Below, piece after piece: positions 34,819 through 43,306 of a DNA stretch of 64,000 bases. The notes below the pieces were generated by a model, which saw only the letters and a list, made by a program, of their open reading frames with translations, had not been told where the DNA came from and searched no databases. The DNA is taken from assembly GCA_963667595.2 (NCBI GenBank), contig CAXXWD010000001.1, positions 1,860,001-1,924,000 of the forward strand, written 5' to 3'. Source of the DNA: JAHJQZ01 sp963667595 (lineage in GTDB: Bacteria > Pseudomonadota > Alphaproteobacteria > Rhizobiales > Devosiaceae). Every line of letters begins with the position of its first letter. Within the stretch, counting starts at the first letter, position 1. The position numbers and the translations under genes are program-made.

Positions 34819-36212
34819 TGTCCGAAGGCGGCCAGAATGCGGATCCAGGACCGGGCGCCCTTCACGAAGCTGGTGACGTTGTATTTCTCGTTGGGGCTGT
34901 GAATGGCGTCGTCATCGAGACCGAAGCCGATCAGGAGTGAATCGAGTCCGAGGATGCGCTTGAAATCGCCGGCGACGGGGACCGACCCGCCCGATCCGAC
35001 CAGGGCGACGTCCTTGCCCCATTCGTCCTTGAGTGCCGCGCGGGCAAGGCCGAGATATTCGCCCTCGATGGGCACCGAGACGGCGGGCGAGCCGCCATGG
35101 GGCGCGAAGGTGACGGTGCAATCGGCCGGCATCCGTGCCTTGACATGGGCGCGGAAGGCGGCGCGGATCTTGTCCGGGTCCTGTCCGGCGACGAGCCGGA
35201 AGGAAATCTTGGCGCCGGCCTTGGCCGGAATGACGGTCTTGAAGCCCTTGCCGGTATAGCCGCCCCACATGCCGTTGATCTCGCAGGTCGGGCGCGAAAT
35301 GGTCTGCTCCATCACCGACCGGTCCTTTTCGCCGGCGGGGACGGAAAGACCGACCTCGCCGAGGAACTGGGACTCGTCGAAATCGAGCGTCTTCCAGATT
35401 TCGGCGACTTCGTCCGGCAGGTCCTTGACGCCGTCGTAGAAGCCTTCGACGGCCACGCCGCCGTCGGGAGTCCTGAGGCTCGTAATGATCTCGGCCAGAA
35501 GCTGGTTGGGATTGCGCGCGGCATTGCCGTACATGCCGGAATGCAGATCGCGGCTTGCGGCGGTAATCTCGATCTCGTCGGCGACGAGGCCGCGCAGCGA
35601 GGTGCAGATCGACGGCGTATCGCGATCCCACATGTCCGTGTCGCAGATGAGGGCGATATCGGCCTTGGAAAGCGTCGGCTTCATCTTTTCGAGATAGGCG
35701 GGCAGGTTGATCCCGCCGGATTCCTCCTCGCCCTCGATGACGAAGGTTACCTTGACCGGCAGGCTGCCGGTGGCGGCCTTGATGGCCCGGCAGGCTTCGA
35801 CAAAGGTCATGACCTGTCCCTTGTCATCGGCCGCGCCGCGTCCATGGATCTGCAGTTCGCCATTGTCGGCGGTCCGGACATGCGGCTCGAAGGGCGGCTC
35901 GCGCCACAGGTCGAGCGGATCGACCGGCTGCACGTCATAATGGCCATAAAACAGGACATGAGGACCCGATGAGGAATGGTCCGTGGCAAAAACCACCGGA
36001 TGGCCGGGGGTTTCGTGCAGTTCGGCCGAAAAGCCGAGCCCGGCCAGCTCGTCCCTCAACCAGGTCGCCGCCTTGCGGCAGTCGTCCTTGTGCGCCGGAT
36101 CGGTCGAGATCGAGGGAATACGCAGAAAATCGAACAGACGTTCGAGGGCGGCATCCTCGTCGGAATTGGCGTGGGTGAGACTCTTGGCGATTTCAGCTTC
36201 GACATGCTCCAT
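34815..36212 (-). CDS. M20 family metallopeptidase (dipeptidase)
   Basis: The 465-residue cytoplasmic zinc peptidase has metal ligands in 'LFYGHYDVQPVDP' (His/Asp), 'GRGAADDKGQ' (bridging Asp), 'EGEEESGG' (catalytic Glu pair) and a late His region. A lid/dimerisation domain lies between. It resembles the CNDP-like dipeptidase branch. The frame extends further upstream without a stop. ATG 36212 is chosen because AAAGGACC precedes it and the N terminus 'MEHVEAEIAKSL' then fits the family. It follows pyruvate kinase by 34 bases on the same strand. Its stop codon comes from the CTAG of repeat copy 6. Confidence 0.92.
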   Translation of the reverse strand: MEHVEAEIAKSLTHANSDEDAALERLFDFLRIPSISTDPAHKDDCRKAATWLRDELAGLGFSAELHETPGHPVVFATDHSSSGPHVLFYGHYDVQPVDPLDLWREPPFEPHVRTADNGELQIHGRGAADDKGQVMTFVEACRAIKAATGSLPVKVTFVIEGEEESGGINLPAYLEKMKPTLSKADIALICDTDMWDRDTPSICTSLRGLVADEIEITAASRDLHSGMYGNAARNPNQLLAEIITSLRTPDGGVAVEGFYDGVKDLPDEVAEIWKTLDFDESQFLGEVGLSVPAGEKDRSVMEQTISRPTCEINGMWGGYTGKGFKTVIPAKAGAKISFRLVAGQDPDKIRAAFRAHVKARMPADCTVTFAPHGGSPAVSVPIEGEYLGLARAALKDEWGKDVALVGSGGSVPVAGDFKRILGLDSLLIGFGLDDDAIHSPNEKYNVTSFVKGARSWIRILAAFGH

Positions 36213-36246
36213 CGTGGAGGTCCTTTTCTTCAAACGGCACGCTCGC

Positions 36247-37680
36247 TCAGGAACGATCGACCGGGCCGTGCACATAGGCAATGCGCAACATATTGGTGGT
36301 ACCGGGCGATCCGAACGGAACGCCGGCCGAAATGGCAATGCTATCGCCAGGTCGGGCGAAACCGTGATCGCGCGCAGTGTCGCAGGCGCGCTTGACCATG
36401 TCCTCGGTGTCCTTCGGGTCCTCGGTCTGCACGCAATGCATGCCCCAGACCAGCGACAGGCGGCGTGCGGTTTCCTTGACCGGCGAACAGGCCAGGATCG
36501 GCTTGGTCGGCCGCTCACGCGAGGCGCGGATGCCGGTCGAGCCGGAATGGGTGAAGGTAACGATGGCGGCAAGGTTGAGCGTCTCGGCCACCTGGCGCGT
36601 TGCGGCGGAAATAGCATCGGCCGAGGTTGCTTCCGGCTCGGTTGCCGAAGAGCGGATGATACTCGAATAGAGTGCATCGGATTCGACGGCCTGGGCGACC
36701 TTGTCCATCATGGAGACGGCCTCGATGGGGTATTGCCCGGCGGCGCTTTCCGCCGACAGCATGATGGCGTCGGCGCCTTCGAACACGGCGATCGACACGT
36801 CGGACACCTCGGCGCGGGTCGGCACCGGCGACGTGATCATCGATTCCAGCATCTGGGTGGCGACGACCACCGGCTTGCCTTTCTTGCGGGCGAGACGGAT
36901 CATGCGCTTTTGCAGACCCGGCACCTGTTCGATCGGCATTTCGACGCCGAGATCGCCGCGGGCGATCATCAGCGCGTCGCACAGGCGGATGATCTCTTCG
37001 AGCCGCTCGACGGCCTGGGGCTTTTCGATCTTGGCCATGACGCCGGCGCGGCCCTGCACGACCTTGCGGATTTCCATGACGTCTTCGGGACGCTGCACGA
37101 AGGAAAGGGCGATCCAGTCGACGTTCTGCTTGAGCGCCGCGTCGAGATCGGACCGATCCTTGGGGGTGAGGGCGCCCGAGGGCAGGATGGTTTCGGGAAG
37201 CGAGACGCCTTTCCTGGAACTGAGCTTGCCGCCATAAACGACGACCGTATCGATATAGCCGGCGTCGACCGCCGTCGCCTTCAACTGCACCTTGCCGTCG
37301 TCGAGCAACAGGATGTGTCCGGGTTCGACCGCCGCGATGATTTCGGGGTGCGGCAGCTCGACGCGCGTGTTGTCCCCGGGGGTCTGGTCGTCATCGAGCC
37401 GGAAGGTCTGGCCTTCCTCGAGGACGATCGCGTCCTTGGCGAATTTGCCGATTCTCAGTTTGGGACCCTGCAGGTCAACCAGAATGCCGATGGGATAATT
37501 GACCTTTTCTTCGACCCGGCGGATGCGGGCGACGGTCTCGGCCATCAGCTCGTGGCTGGCATGGCTCATGTTGATGCGGAAGACGTCCGCGCCGGCGCGG
37601 AACAATGCTTCAATGATGTTTTCCTCGAGCGAGGAAGGACCGAGAGTTGCCAGAATTTTGACGCGTCGGGAGCGTTTCAT
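36247..37680 (-). CDS. pyk: Pyruvate kinase
   Basis: The 477-residue glycolytic enzyme converts phosphoenolpyruvate and ADP to pyruvate and ATP. It has 'KILATLGPSS' at the N terminus, 'DVFRINMSHAS' (substrate Arg/Asn), 'ILVDLQGPKLRIG', the signature 'VMAKIEKPQAVERLEEI', 'MIARGDLGVEMP' (metal Glu/Asp) and 'TQMLESMITSPVPTRAEVSD'. The C-terminal allosteric domain is present. ATG 37680 gives the family N terminus; an upstream start at 37725 adds only 15 unrelated residues. The M20 peptidase gene follows, probably on the same transcript. Confidence 0.96.
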   Translation of the reverse strand: MKRSRRVKILATLGPSSLEENIIEALFRAGADVFRINMSHASHELMAETVARIRRVEEKVNYPIGILVDLQGPKLRIGKFAKDAIVLEEGQTFRLDDDQTPGDNTRVELPHPEIIAAVEPGHILLLDDGKVQLKATAVDAGYIDTVVVYGGKLSSRKGVSLPETILPSGALTPKDRSDLDAALKQNVDWIALSFVQRPEDVMEIRKVVQGRAGVMAKIEKPQAVERLEEIIRLCDALMIARGDLGVEMPIEQVPGLQKRMIRLARKKGKPVVVATQMLESMITSPVPTRAEVSDVSIAVFEGADAIMLSAESAAGQYPIEAVSMMDKVAQAVESDALYSSIIRSSATEPEATSADAISAATRQVAETLNLAAIVTFTHSGSTGIRASRERPTKPILACSPVKETARRLSLVWGMHCVQTEDPKDTEDMVKRACDTARDHGFARPGDSIAISAGVPFGSPGTTNMLRIAYVHGPVDRS

Positions 37681-37987
37681 GTCGAACCACACTTTCCGAT
37701 GGCGGCCGGGGAGAGGCCAAAGCACAAGAGCTGTTACGCTTATCTATGAGTCGGTTTGCGACTGTATGTCGTTTTCAGTTGCATTTGCCAAAACCGGACC
37801 GTTTCCGGCCCGTCTTGTAACGTTTGATCTATGTTAGCGCATGATTCTTTCCGAAAACCGACGAAGGTCTTTCGGGATCGCGCTTTTGGTCTCCTTTCGC
37901 CTTTCGCAGAAGGACAAAACGAGCCCAAGCACCTGGGTGATCGCGTTTCCGAACGGATAACCGATATTCACTTATCCTGGAAACCCT
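37681..37987. other. Intergenic region between pyk and the DUF1036 gene
   Basis: About 307 bases hold no gene. The left part presumably contains the pyk promoter. The right end contains a worn copy of the palindromic repeat (37941-37990). Confidence 0.45.
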
Positions 37988-37990
37988 TTA
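37941..37990 (-). repeat. Degenerate palindromic repeat, left module only, copy 7
   Basis: Read on the minus strand, TAAAGGGTTTCCAGGATAAG then TGAATATCGGTTATCCGTTC and GGAAACGCGA aligns with the left module of copies 1-6. The final CTAG has become CTAA, and this TAA is the stop codon of the DUF1036 gene. Confidence 0.65.
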
Positions 37991-38476
37991 GGAATCCGTG
38001 AGCTGCAGCGTCCAATCGCTGCGGTTCTGGGTGTCGACTTCGAAAAAGCCTGTGCGTTCGTATCCTCGTGCCAAACAGTCCTCAACACCAAATATCGTAA
38101 AAATGTCGTCCTGGGTACACATATAGACCTTGCCGTCCCAGACGCCGCCGCCGACATCGTCGGCCGCGAAGATGTAGTAATAGCGCGAGGAAAGATCACC
38201 CTTGTAGACGGTGGCGCAATTGCCCGGACCGGCGACCCACCAGCCTTCGGACTGCCAGCCACGATCGGTTGGATAGCCGAGCGCGATGGAAACGAGATTG
38301 TGGGTCTGGTTGCAGACGCGCAGATCGGCATGCGCCGACCCGATGGCAACGAACTGAAAGACGGGCAGGACAAAGGCGAGGCAGATGAAAAGGCGCTGGC
38401 CGGCGCGCCACTGGCCGGGCCGATTTGCCGGAAGACGACGGGGCTGCAATGCTGAAAGAATGCCGGTGATTCGCAT
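37988..38476 (-). CDS. DUF1036 domain protein
   Basis: The ~162-residue protein has a hydrophobic signal segment ('LFICLAFVLPVFQFVAIGSA') probably cleaved before 'HADLRVCNQT'. The mature part is a DUF1036 domain: 'RVCNQTHNLVSIALGY', 'GWWVAGPGNCATV', 'YYYIFAADD', 'MCTQDDIF' with conserved Cys residues that may form disulfides. The function is unknown; the family is common in alphaproteobacteria and is predicted to be periplasmic. ATG 38476 is taken; a much longer upstream frame overlaps gapR on the other strand and is not credible. The stop lies in a degenerate repeat. Confidence 0.85.
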   Translation of the reverse strand: MRITGILSALQPRRLPANRPGQWRAGQRLFICLAFVLPVFQFVAIGSAHADLRVCNQTHNLVSIALGYPTDRGWQSEGWWVAGPGNCATVYKGDLSSRYYYIFAADDVGGGVWDGKVYMCTQDDIFTIFGVEDCLARGYERTGFFEVDTQNRSDWTLQLTDS

Positions 38477-38608
38477 GCTCGAAGGAGTATCTCCAATCGG
38501 TGCTGGTGGAAAGGCGGCGAATATTGCTTGCCCGCTGCCGGCCTCTTGCGATTGATACAAGGCGATTTTTAGGCGCTCCCGAGGGGCAACAAGAGAAAAG
38601 GTCAGGAT

Positions 38609-38875
38609 ATGGCGGACACAGGCGTAGCGCGGGACCAGCTGAGGGCATTCGTCGAACGCATCGAACGCATGGAAGAAGAAAAAAAGTCCATCACCGACGA
38701 CATCAAGGAAATCTATGCCGAAGCCAAGGGCATGGGCTACGACACCAAGGTTTTGCGGCAGGTGGTCAGGATCCGCAAGCAGGATCAGCACGAGCGGGCC
38801 GAGCAGGAAGCCATCCTCGATCTTTATCTGCACGCGCTCGGCATGGCGCCTGAGATCGAAGACGACAACGAATAG
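38609..38875 (+). CDS. gapR: GapR-type nucleoid-associated protein (DUF2312)
   Basis: The 88-residue protein matches DUF2312 across its length: 'QLRAFVERIERMEEEKKSIT', 'AEAKGMGYDTKVLRQVVRIR' and an acidic C terminus. In Caulobacter, GapR forms a tetrameric clamp on overtwisted DNA ahead of replication forks and supports replication and transcription. The N-terminal coiled coil and basic C-terminal helix are visible. It converges with arsC, with only 3 bases between the stop codons. Confidence 0.93.
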   Translation: MADTGVARDQLRAFVERIERMEEEKKSITDDIKEIYAEAKGMGYDTKVLRQVVRIRKQDQHERAEQEAILDLYLHALGMAPEIEDDNE

Positions 38876-38878
38876 GGC

Positions 38879-39301
38879 CTATCCGACCCGTTCGCCCTTT
38901 TCGTTGATCACCATCTCGCCGTCTTCCTTGTAAAAGGGGCCGGGCGGCAGGGTGTCGAGAAGGTCGAGCACGGCTTCGCTCGGACGGCAGAGCCGTACGC
39001 CTTTGGGCGTACATACGATCGGCCGGTTGACCAGGATCGGGTGGGCGACCATTGCATCAAGAAGTGCGTCGTCGCCGACTTCCGGATCGGTCAGTCCGAG
39101 TTCGGCGGCCGGCGACTTCGAGACGCGCAAGGCTTGGCGCGGCGTCAGATCGGCGGCGGCGAACAGGCCGAGAAGCTGCGGTTTTGTCCAGCCGGTCGCG
39201 AGATAATCGATAACGACCGGTTCGATGCCGGCGGCCCGGATGATGCCGAGCACATTGCGAGAAGTGCCGCATTGGGGGTTGTGATGGATCACGACGCTCA
39301 T
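38879..39301 (-). CDS. arsC: Arsenate reductase, glutaredoxin-dependent ArsC family
   Basis: The 140-residue cytoplasmic protein has the thioredoxin-like ArsC fold with catalytic Cys in 'HNPQCGTSRN' near residue 11 and the cis-Pro region 'NRPIVCTPKGVRLCRPSE', including the Arg residues used for oxyanion binding. It reduces arsenate to arsenite with glutathione and glutaredoxin. No arsenite exporter or ArsR gene is adjacent, so a housekeeping-type ArsC or Spx-like role is also possible. It lies 71 bases downstream of dxs on the same strand. Confidence 0.9.
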   Translation of the reverse strand: MSVVIHHNPQCGTSRNVLGIIRAAGIEPVVIDYLATGWTKPQLLGLFAAADLTPRQALRVSKSPAAELGLTDPEVGDDALLDAMVAHPILVNRPIVCTPKGVRLCRPSEAVLDLLDTLPPGPFYKEDGEMVINEKGERVG

Positions 39302-39372
39302 GAGGAATCATCCGGTTCGGAGTTTTTGGAAAAGCGGTTTCAGGCTTTCACCCGATGCGCGAATGCCCCGGT

Positions 39373-41307
39373 TCAGTGCGTGTCGACCGACTGAAGAAGG
39401 GTGCGGGCGCGGTCTTTGTTGCCCAGGGCCCCGAGCGCCGCGGCGACGATACCGGCGCGATCAAGGCCGGCCGCGGCGTAGAGATCGGCCTGGCTGGATT
39501 GTTCGTCATAGCGATCCGGCACCATGAGCGGGCGGAACCTGAGCTTGCCGTCCAGGAGCCCTTCCTGCGCAAGGAAGGTGGCGACATGGGCGCCGAACCC
39601 GCCCGGTCCGCCTTCTTCGACGGTCAACAGCACTTCGTGGTTTTTGGCGAGCTGACGGATGAGGTCGGTGTCGAGCGGTTTTAAAAAGCGCGCATCGGCC
39701 AGCGTCGTCGACAGCCCGAACCCGGCCAGGGTTTCGGCGGCGGCGCGCGCTTCGCCAAGCCGCGTTCCATAGCTCAAAATAGCGATGGCGCTGCCTTCTC
39801 TGACGATCCGGCCCTTGCCGATAACAAGCGGTGTACCGGTCTCGGGCAAATCGACGCCGACACCGTCGCTGCGCGGATAGCGGAAGGCGATGGGGCCGGA
39901 CTCATGAACAGCGGCCGTCGCCACCATGTGCCTGAGTTCCGCTTCGTCGGCGGCGGCCATCAGCACCATGTTGGGAATGGCGCCGAGATAGGCGTTGTCG
40001 TAATTGCCGGCATGGGTCGGCCCGTCCGCCCCGACGAACCCGGCCCGGTCTATGGCGAACCGCACCGGCAGGTTTTGCAGCGCCACGTCATGGATGACCT
40101 GATCGTAGGCGCGCTGCAGGAAGGTCGAGTAGATGGCGCAGAAGGGCTTGAGCCCTTCGCTGGCCAGACCCGCCGAAAAGGTCACGGCGTGCTGCTCGGC
40201 GATGCCGACATCGAAAAAGCGCGACGGAAAGATGTCCTCGAACTTGTCGAGACCGGTGCCGGCCGGCATGGCGGCGGTGACGGCGACGATCGACTCGTCC
40301 CGCCTGGCCTCGGCAATCAGGCTGTCGGCGAAGACATCGGTATAGTTCGGCGCATTGGAAACCGGCTTGGATTGCGCGCCGGTGATGACGTTGAATTTGG
40401 AAACGCCGTGATATTTGTCGGCCGACCGCTCGGCCGGTGCGTAGCCCTTGCCCTTCTGGGTGACGACGTGCACCAGGAACGGCCCGCCATCGGTGTCGCG
40501 GACATTTTTCAGGACCGGCAGCAGGTGATCGAGATTGTGTCCGTCGATCGGCCCGACATAGTAAAAACCCAGTTCCTCGAACAGGGTGCCGCCGGTGAAG
40601 AACCCGCGCGTATATTCCTCGGTCTTGCGCGCCTGATCCTGGATGAAGGGCGGCAGAAGGCCGGTTATCGATTTGGCGGTCTGCCTGATGCCGCGATAGG
40701 TGCGTCCCGAAACCAGCCGGGCGAGATGGGCGCGCAGCGCGCCGGTCGGCGGCGCGATCGACATGTCGTTGTCGTTGAGAATGACGATAAGGCGCGCATC
40801 CATCGAACCGGCATTGTTCATCGCTTCATAGGCCATGCCCGCCGACATGGCGCCATCGCCGATCACGGCGATGACGTTGCGCCTGGTCCCCTCGATCTGG
40901 CTGGCGACCGCCATGCCGAGACCCGCGGAAATCGAGGTGGACGAATGGCCGGCGCCGAACGGATCGTATTCGCTCTCTTTGCGGCGGGTGAATCCGGACA
41001 GCCCGTGCTTTTGCCTCAGCGTCCGGATGCGGTCGCGCCGTCCGGTCAGCATCTTGTGCGGATAGGCCTGATGCCCGACATCCCAGATCAGCCGGTCGTT
41101 CGGCGTGTCGAATACCGAATGGAGCGCCACGGTCAGTTCGACGACGCCGAGCCCGGCGCCCAGATGTCCGCCGGTGACCGAGACCGCCTCGATCAGCTCC
41201 GTGCGGAGCTCGTCGGCGACCTGGCGGAGTTCGTCGCGCGTCAGCGTGCGCAACCCCTCGGGTAGCTCGATCGTATCGAGAAGTTTGGCGGTTTCTTTGT
41301 CATCCAT
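39373..41307 (-). CDS. dxs: 1-deoxy-D-xylulose-5-phosphate synthase
   Basis: The 644-residue thiamine-diphosphate enzyme condenses pyruvate and glyceraldehyde 3-phosphate, the first step of the MEP isoprenoid pathway. Visible features are 'VTGGHLGAGLGVVELTVALH', 'WDVGHQAYPHKMLTGR', the cofactor motif 'GDGAMSAGMAYEAMNNAG', 'DVGIAEQHAVTFSAGLA' with the catalytic Glu, and 'VEEGGPGGFGAHV'. The length is normal. ATG 41307 yields the typical N terminus ahead of 'LLDTIELPEGLR' and is preceded by AAAGGCG. Confidence 0.97.
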   Translation of the reverse strand: MDDKETAKLLDTIELPEGLRTLTRDELRQVADELRTELIEAVSVTGGHLGAGLGVVELTVALHSVFDTPNDRLIWDVGHQAYPHKMLTGRRDRIRTLRQKHGLSGFTRRKESEYDPFGAGHSSTSISAGLGMAVASQIEGTRRNVIAVIGDGAMSAGMAYEAMNNAGSMDARLIVILNDNDMSIAPPTGALRAHLARLVSGRTYRGIRQTAKSITGLLPPFIQDQARKTEEYTRGFFTGGTLFEELGFYYVGPIDGHNLDHLLPVLKNVRDTDGGPFLVHVVTQKGKGYAPAERSADKYHGVSKFNVITGAQSKPVSNAPNYTDVFADSLIAEARRDESIVAVTAAMPAGTGLDKFEDIFPSRFFDVGIAEQHAVTFSAGLASEGLKPFCAIYSTFLQRAYDQVIHDVALQNLPVRFAIDRAGFVGADGPTHAGNYDNAYLGAIPNMVLMAAADEAELRHMVATAAVHESGPIAFRYPRSDGVGVDLPETGTPLVIGKGRIVREGSAIAILSYGTRLGEARAAAETLAGFGLSTTLADARFLKPLDTDLIRQLAKNHEVLLTVEEGGPGGFGAHVATFLAQEGLLDGKLRFRPLMVPDRYDEQSSQADLYAAAGLDRAGIVAAALGALGNKDRARTLLQSVDTH

Positions 41308-41468
41308 CGTGGCTGCGCCTTTGTTCCAGCCAGTTCGCAAGTCGAGTGTGTTCTTAACAGACAAGGAAAGATAAGTAACCGACAATGCGGTCGAAATCAG
41401 GACAAGCTTGTGGGATTCCAGATTGAGGTCACGATCGGTTTTTGGGAAGCCGGGAAACGGCGTTTTCC

Positions 41469-43085
41469 TTATCCGGATATGCCCTCACGCGTGGCGACAA
41501 GACGGGATGCGCCGCGAACGAAATAGCTGCGGCCCAGACCGAAGGCGGGATCCTGATCCATGGTGAGTCGTGGCGCGAAGCTGCCCAGTTCCGTAGCCGG
41601 ACTGAGATCGCCGACATTCTGGGCGAAGATGATGGCGAACCGGTCCGAAGAGACGAAGGCCGGATTGACGAAAAGATCGGCGGCATGCGCGAGGTCGGGC
41701 GCGACCAGGACCGGGATCCGCATTTCGAAAAGCGCGGCCGGTTCGGCGGTGCTGCGCGACGGCATGATCGATTGCATCGTACCGGCAATGAGGGCCGACA
41801 AAACCGCGACATCGGTCGCATCGCCCGCCATGCCGGCCTTGAGACTGGTGGTGTTGAGGTCGGGCGCCTGACGCGTGTTTTCGGCGGCGCGCTGTTCAAG
41901 CATCATGGCCAGGGCACGCTGCGCATCCGGTTCTGGCGCCGTGGCCGGTGCATAGGCCGTAAGCGTCGGCATTGGCGCGGCAGGTGCCGGCGACGGTATG
42001 CGGTCGTCGGCGACAGACGAAATCGAGGCGACGGTGAAACTCGTATCGATCCCGGCATCGAAACCATCGGCATGCCAGGCGGGCGGCGCATCGGGAACGG
42101 GAACGACGAGTTCGGCGACGGCGACGGTGATGTCGCCGTCGGTATCCATCGTCGGGACCGGGTCGATGCCGCGGTAAAGCGCTGCGGGGCGCAGGACGGG
42201 CACGGGCGGCACCGCCGGCGCGCTGGCCACGACCACCTTGGAAGCGGGAACCGGGGCCTTGTCCGCATCGGGACTATCGGCGTTCTCGCCGAACAGCCAG
42301 CCCATGAGGGTCTTGCCATTGCCGGCGGAGGCGCCGCCGCTATCGGCCTGCGCAACGGCGAAGCTGCTGCCCCGGGCGACGGTTGAACAGGGGATGGAGT
42401 GGCACTTGTTCCATTCGGCCCTGGCGACCTGATAGCCTTCCTGCGACAGCGGCACGTTGCTTTCGGCCGGCAGGTGCAGGGTCTTGCCATCGGGGAAGAG
42501 CTTTTTAAGCTGGGCTCTGGTCATGCGCGGCCAGGCGCGGACATTGCCGGTGTCCAGATGAACGAACGGGCTGCCCGAGGCCGGATAATAGCCGACGCCG
42601 CCGACCTGTTGTTTCATCGCCGCTTCCCGCAGCCGGCTGAGTGGAACGCCGGGAATGAAGAAATCCATGGCCATGCCCATGGTGTGGCGCGAGTTCTCGG
42701 CGACGGCGCTCGATCTCGAGCGCAGCATGGCGTTGGTGGCCGGCGCGCGATAGGCGGAAACGACACTGATCGGCTTGGTGGCCCCGACGTCCCGATAGAC
42801 CTGCCAGATGAGATCGAACAGGGCCGGATCCATCTTGGTTTCTTCGTTGCGGCGCCAGTCCCTGAGGAAATGATTGAGTTCGCCGAGGACTTTCTGGTCG
42901 TACTTGCCGTTCTTGCGAAAGGTGAACGTCCCGGTTTCCTTGGTGTGGGTGTAGTATAAATAGAGCGTACGATCACCCGTGCCGGCCGTCGCCAGAGGCA
43001 CACCGACCGTCAGCGCCAAACCCAGCGCGAGAAACACTGCTGTCAACCGAGCAGCTATCGTCCGGTATGTCCTGCCCTTTTTCAC
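41469..43085 (-). CDS. DUF882 (YcbK/peptidase M15-like) protein with long C-terminal tail
   Basis: The 538-residue exported protein has an N-terminal signal ('LTAVFLALGLALTVGVPLAT'). The first ~210 residues of the mature chain form the DUF882/peptidase M15 fold, with zinc-site residues in 'SRHTMGMAMDFFIPG' and 'FVHLDTGNVRAW', and it probably acts on peptidoglycan peptides. The remaining ~300 residues are rich in Ala, Pro and Val and of low complexity, longer than in E. coli YcbK (182 residues). It lies downstream of an L,D-transpeptidase gene on the same strand, supporting a cell-wall role. Confidence 0.88.
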   Translation of the reverse strand: MKKGRTYRTIAARLTAVFLALGLALTVGVPLATAGTGDRTLYLYYTHTKETGTFTFRKNGKYDQKVLGELNHFLRDWRRNEETKMDPALFDLIWQVYRDVGATKPISVVSAYRAPATNAMLRSRSSAVAENSRHTMGMAMDFFIPGVPLSRLREAAMKQQVGGVGYYPASGSPFVHLDTGNVRAWPRMTRAQLKKLFPDGKTLHLPAESNVPLSQEGYQVARAEWNKCHSIPCSTVARGSSFAVAQADSGGASAGNGKTLMGWLFGENADSPDADKAPVPASKVVVASAPAVPPVPVLRPAALYRGIDPVPTMDTDGDITVAVAELVVPVPDAPPAWHADGFDAGIDTSFTVASISSVADDRIPSPAPAAPMPTLTAYAPATAPEPDAQRALAMMLEQRAAENTRQAPDLNTTSLKAGMAGDATDVAVLSALIAGTMQSIMPSRSTAEPAALFEMRIPVLVAPDLAHAADLFVNPAFVSSDRFAIIFAQNVGDLSPATELGSFAPRLTMDQDPAFGLGRSYFVRGASRLVATREGISG

Positions 43086-43306
43086 GCCCTACTTTACCCA
43101 GTTACTCCGGTTGGTCCGAAGTTACAAAATGAAGCAAATCCTTGGAGGATTTGTTAACGCTAATTTGTACCGAAGACCAGCATACGCCAGCGCGACCCCC
43201 CGCAATTAACGCCGGAAAAGGGCCGAACCAAGGCCTAAAAGCTAATATGCGTTAACGTGTTGGGTCGCCGGAAGCAGATAATGTCGCCATTTCGGGACAT
43301 ATTCGC

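Noticed and set aside
36213..36677. 155-codon upstream extension of the M20 peptidase frame
   Set aside because: It overlaps the pyruvate kinase coding sequence on the same strand in another phase, and the composition is Arg/Pro/Ser-rich shadow sequence.
38477..38833. Upstream extension of the DUF1036 frame
   Set aside because: It lies antisense to gapR, which is well supported. The signal peptide places the start at 38476.
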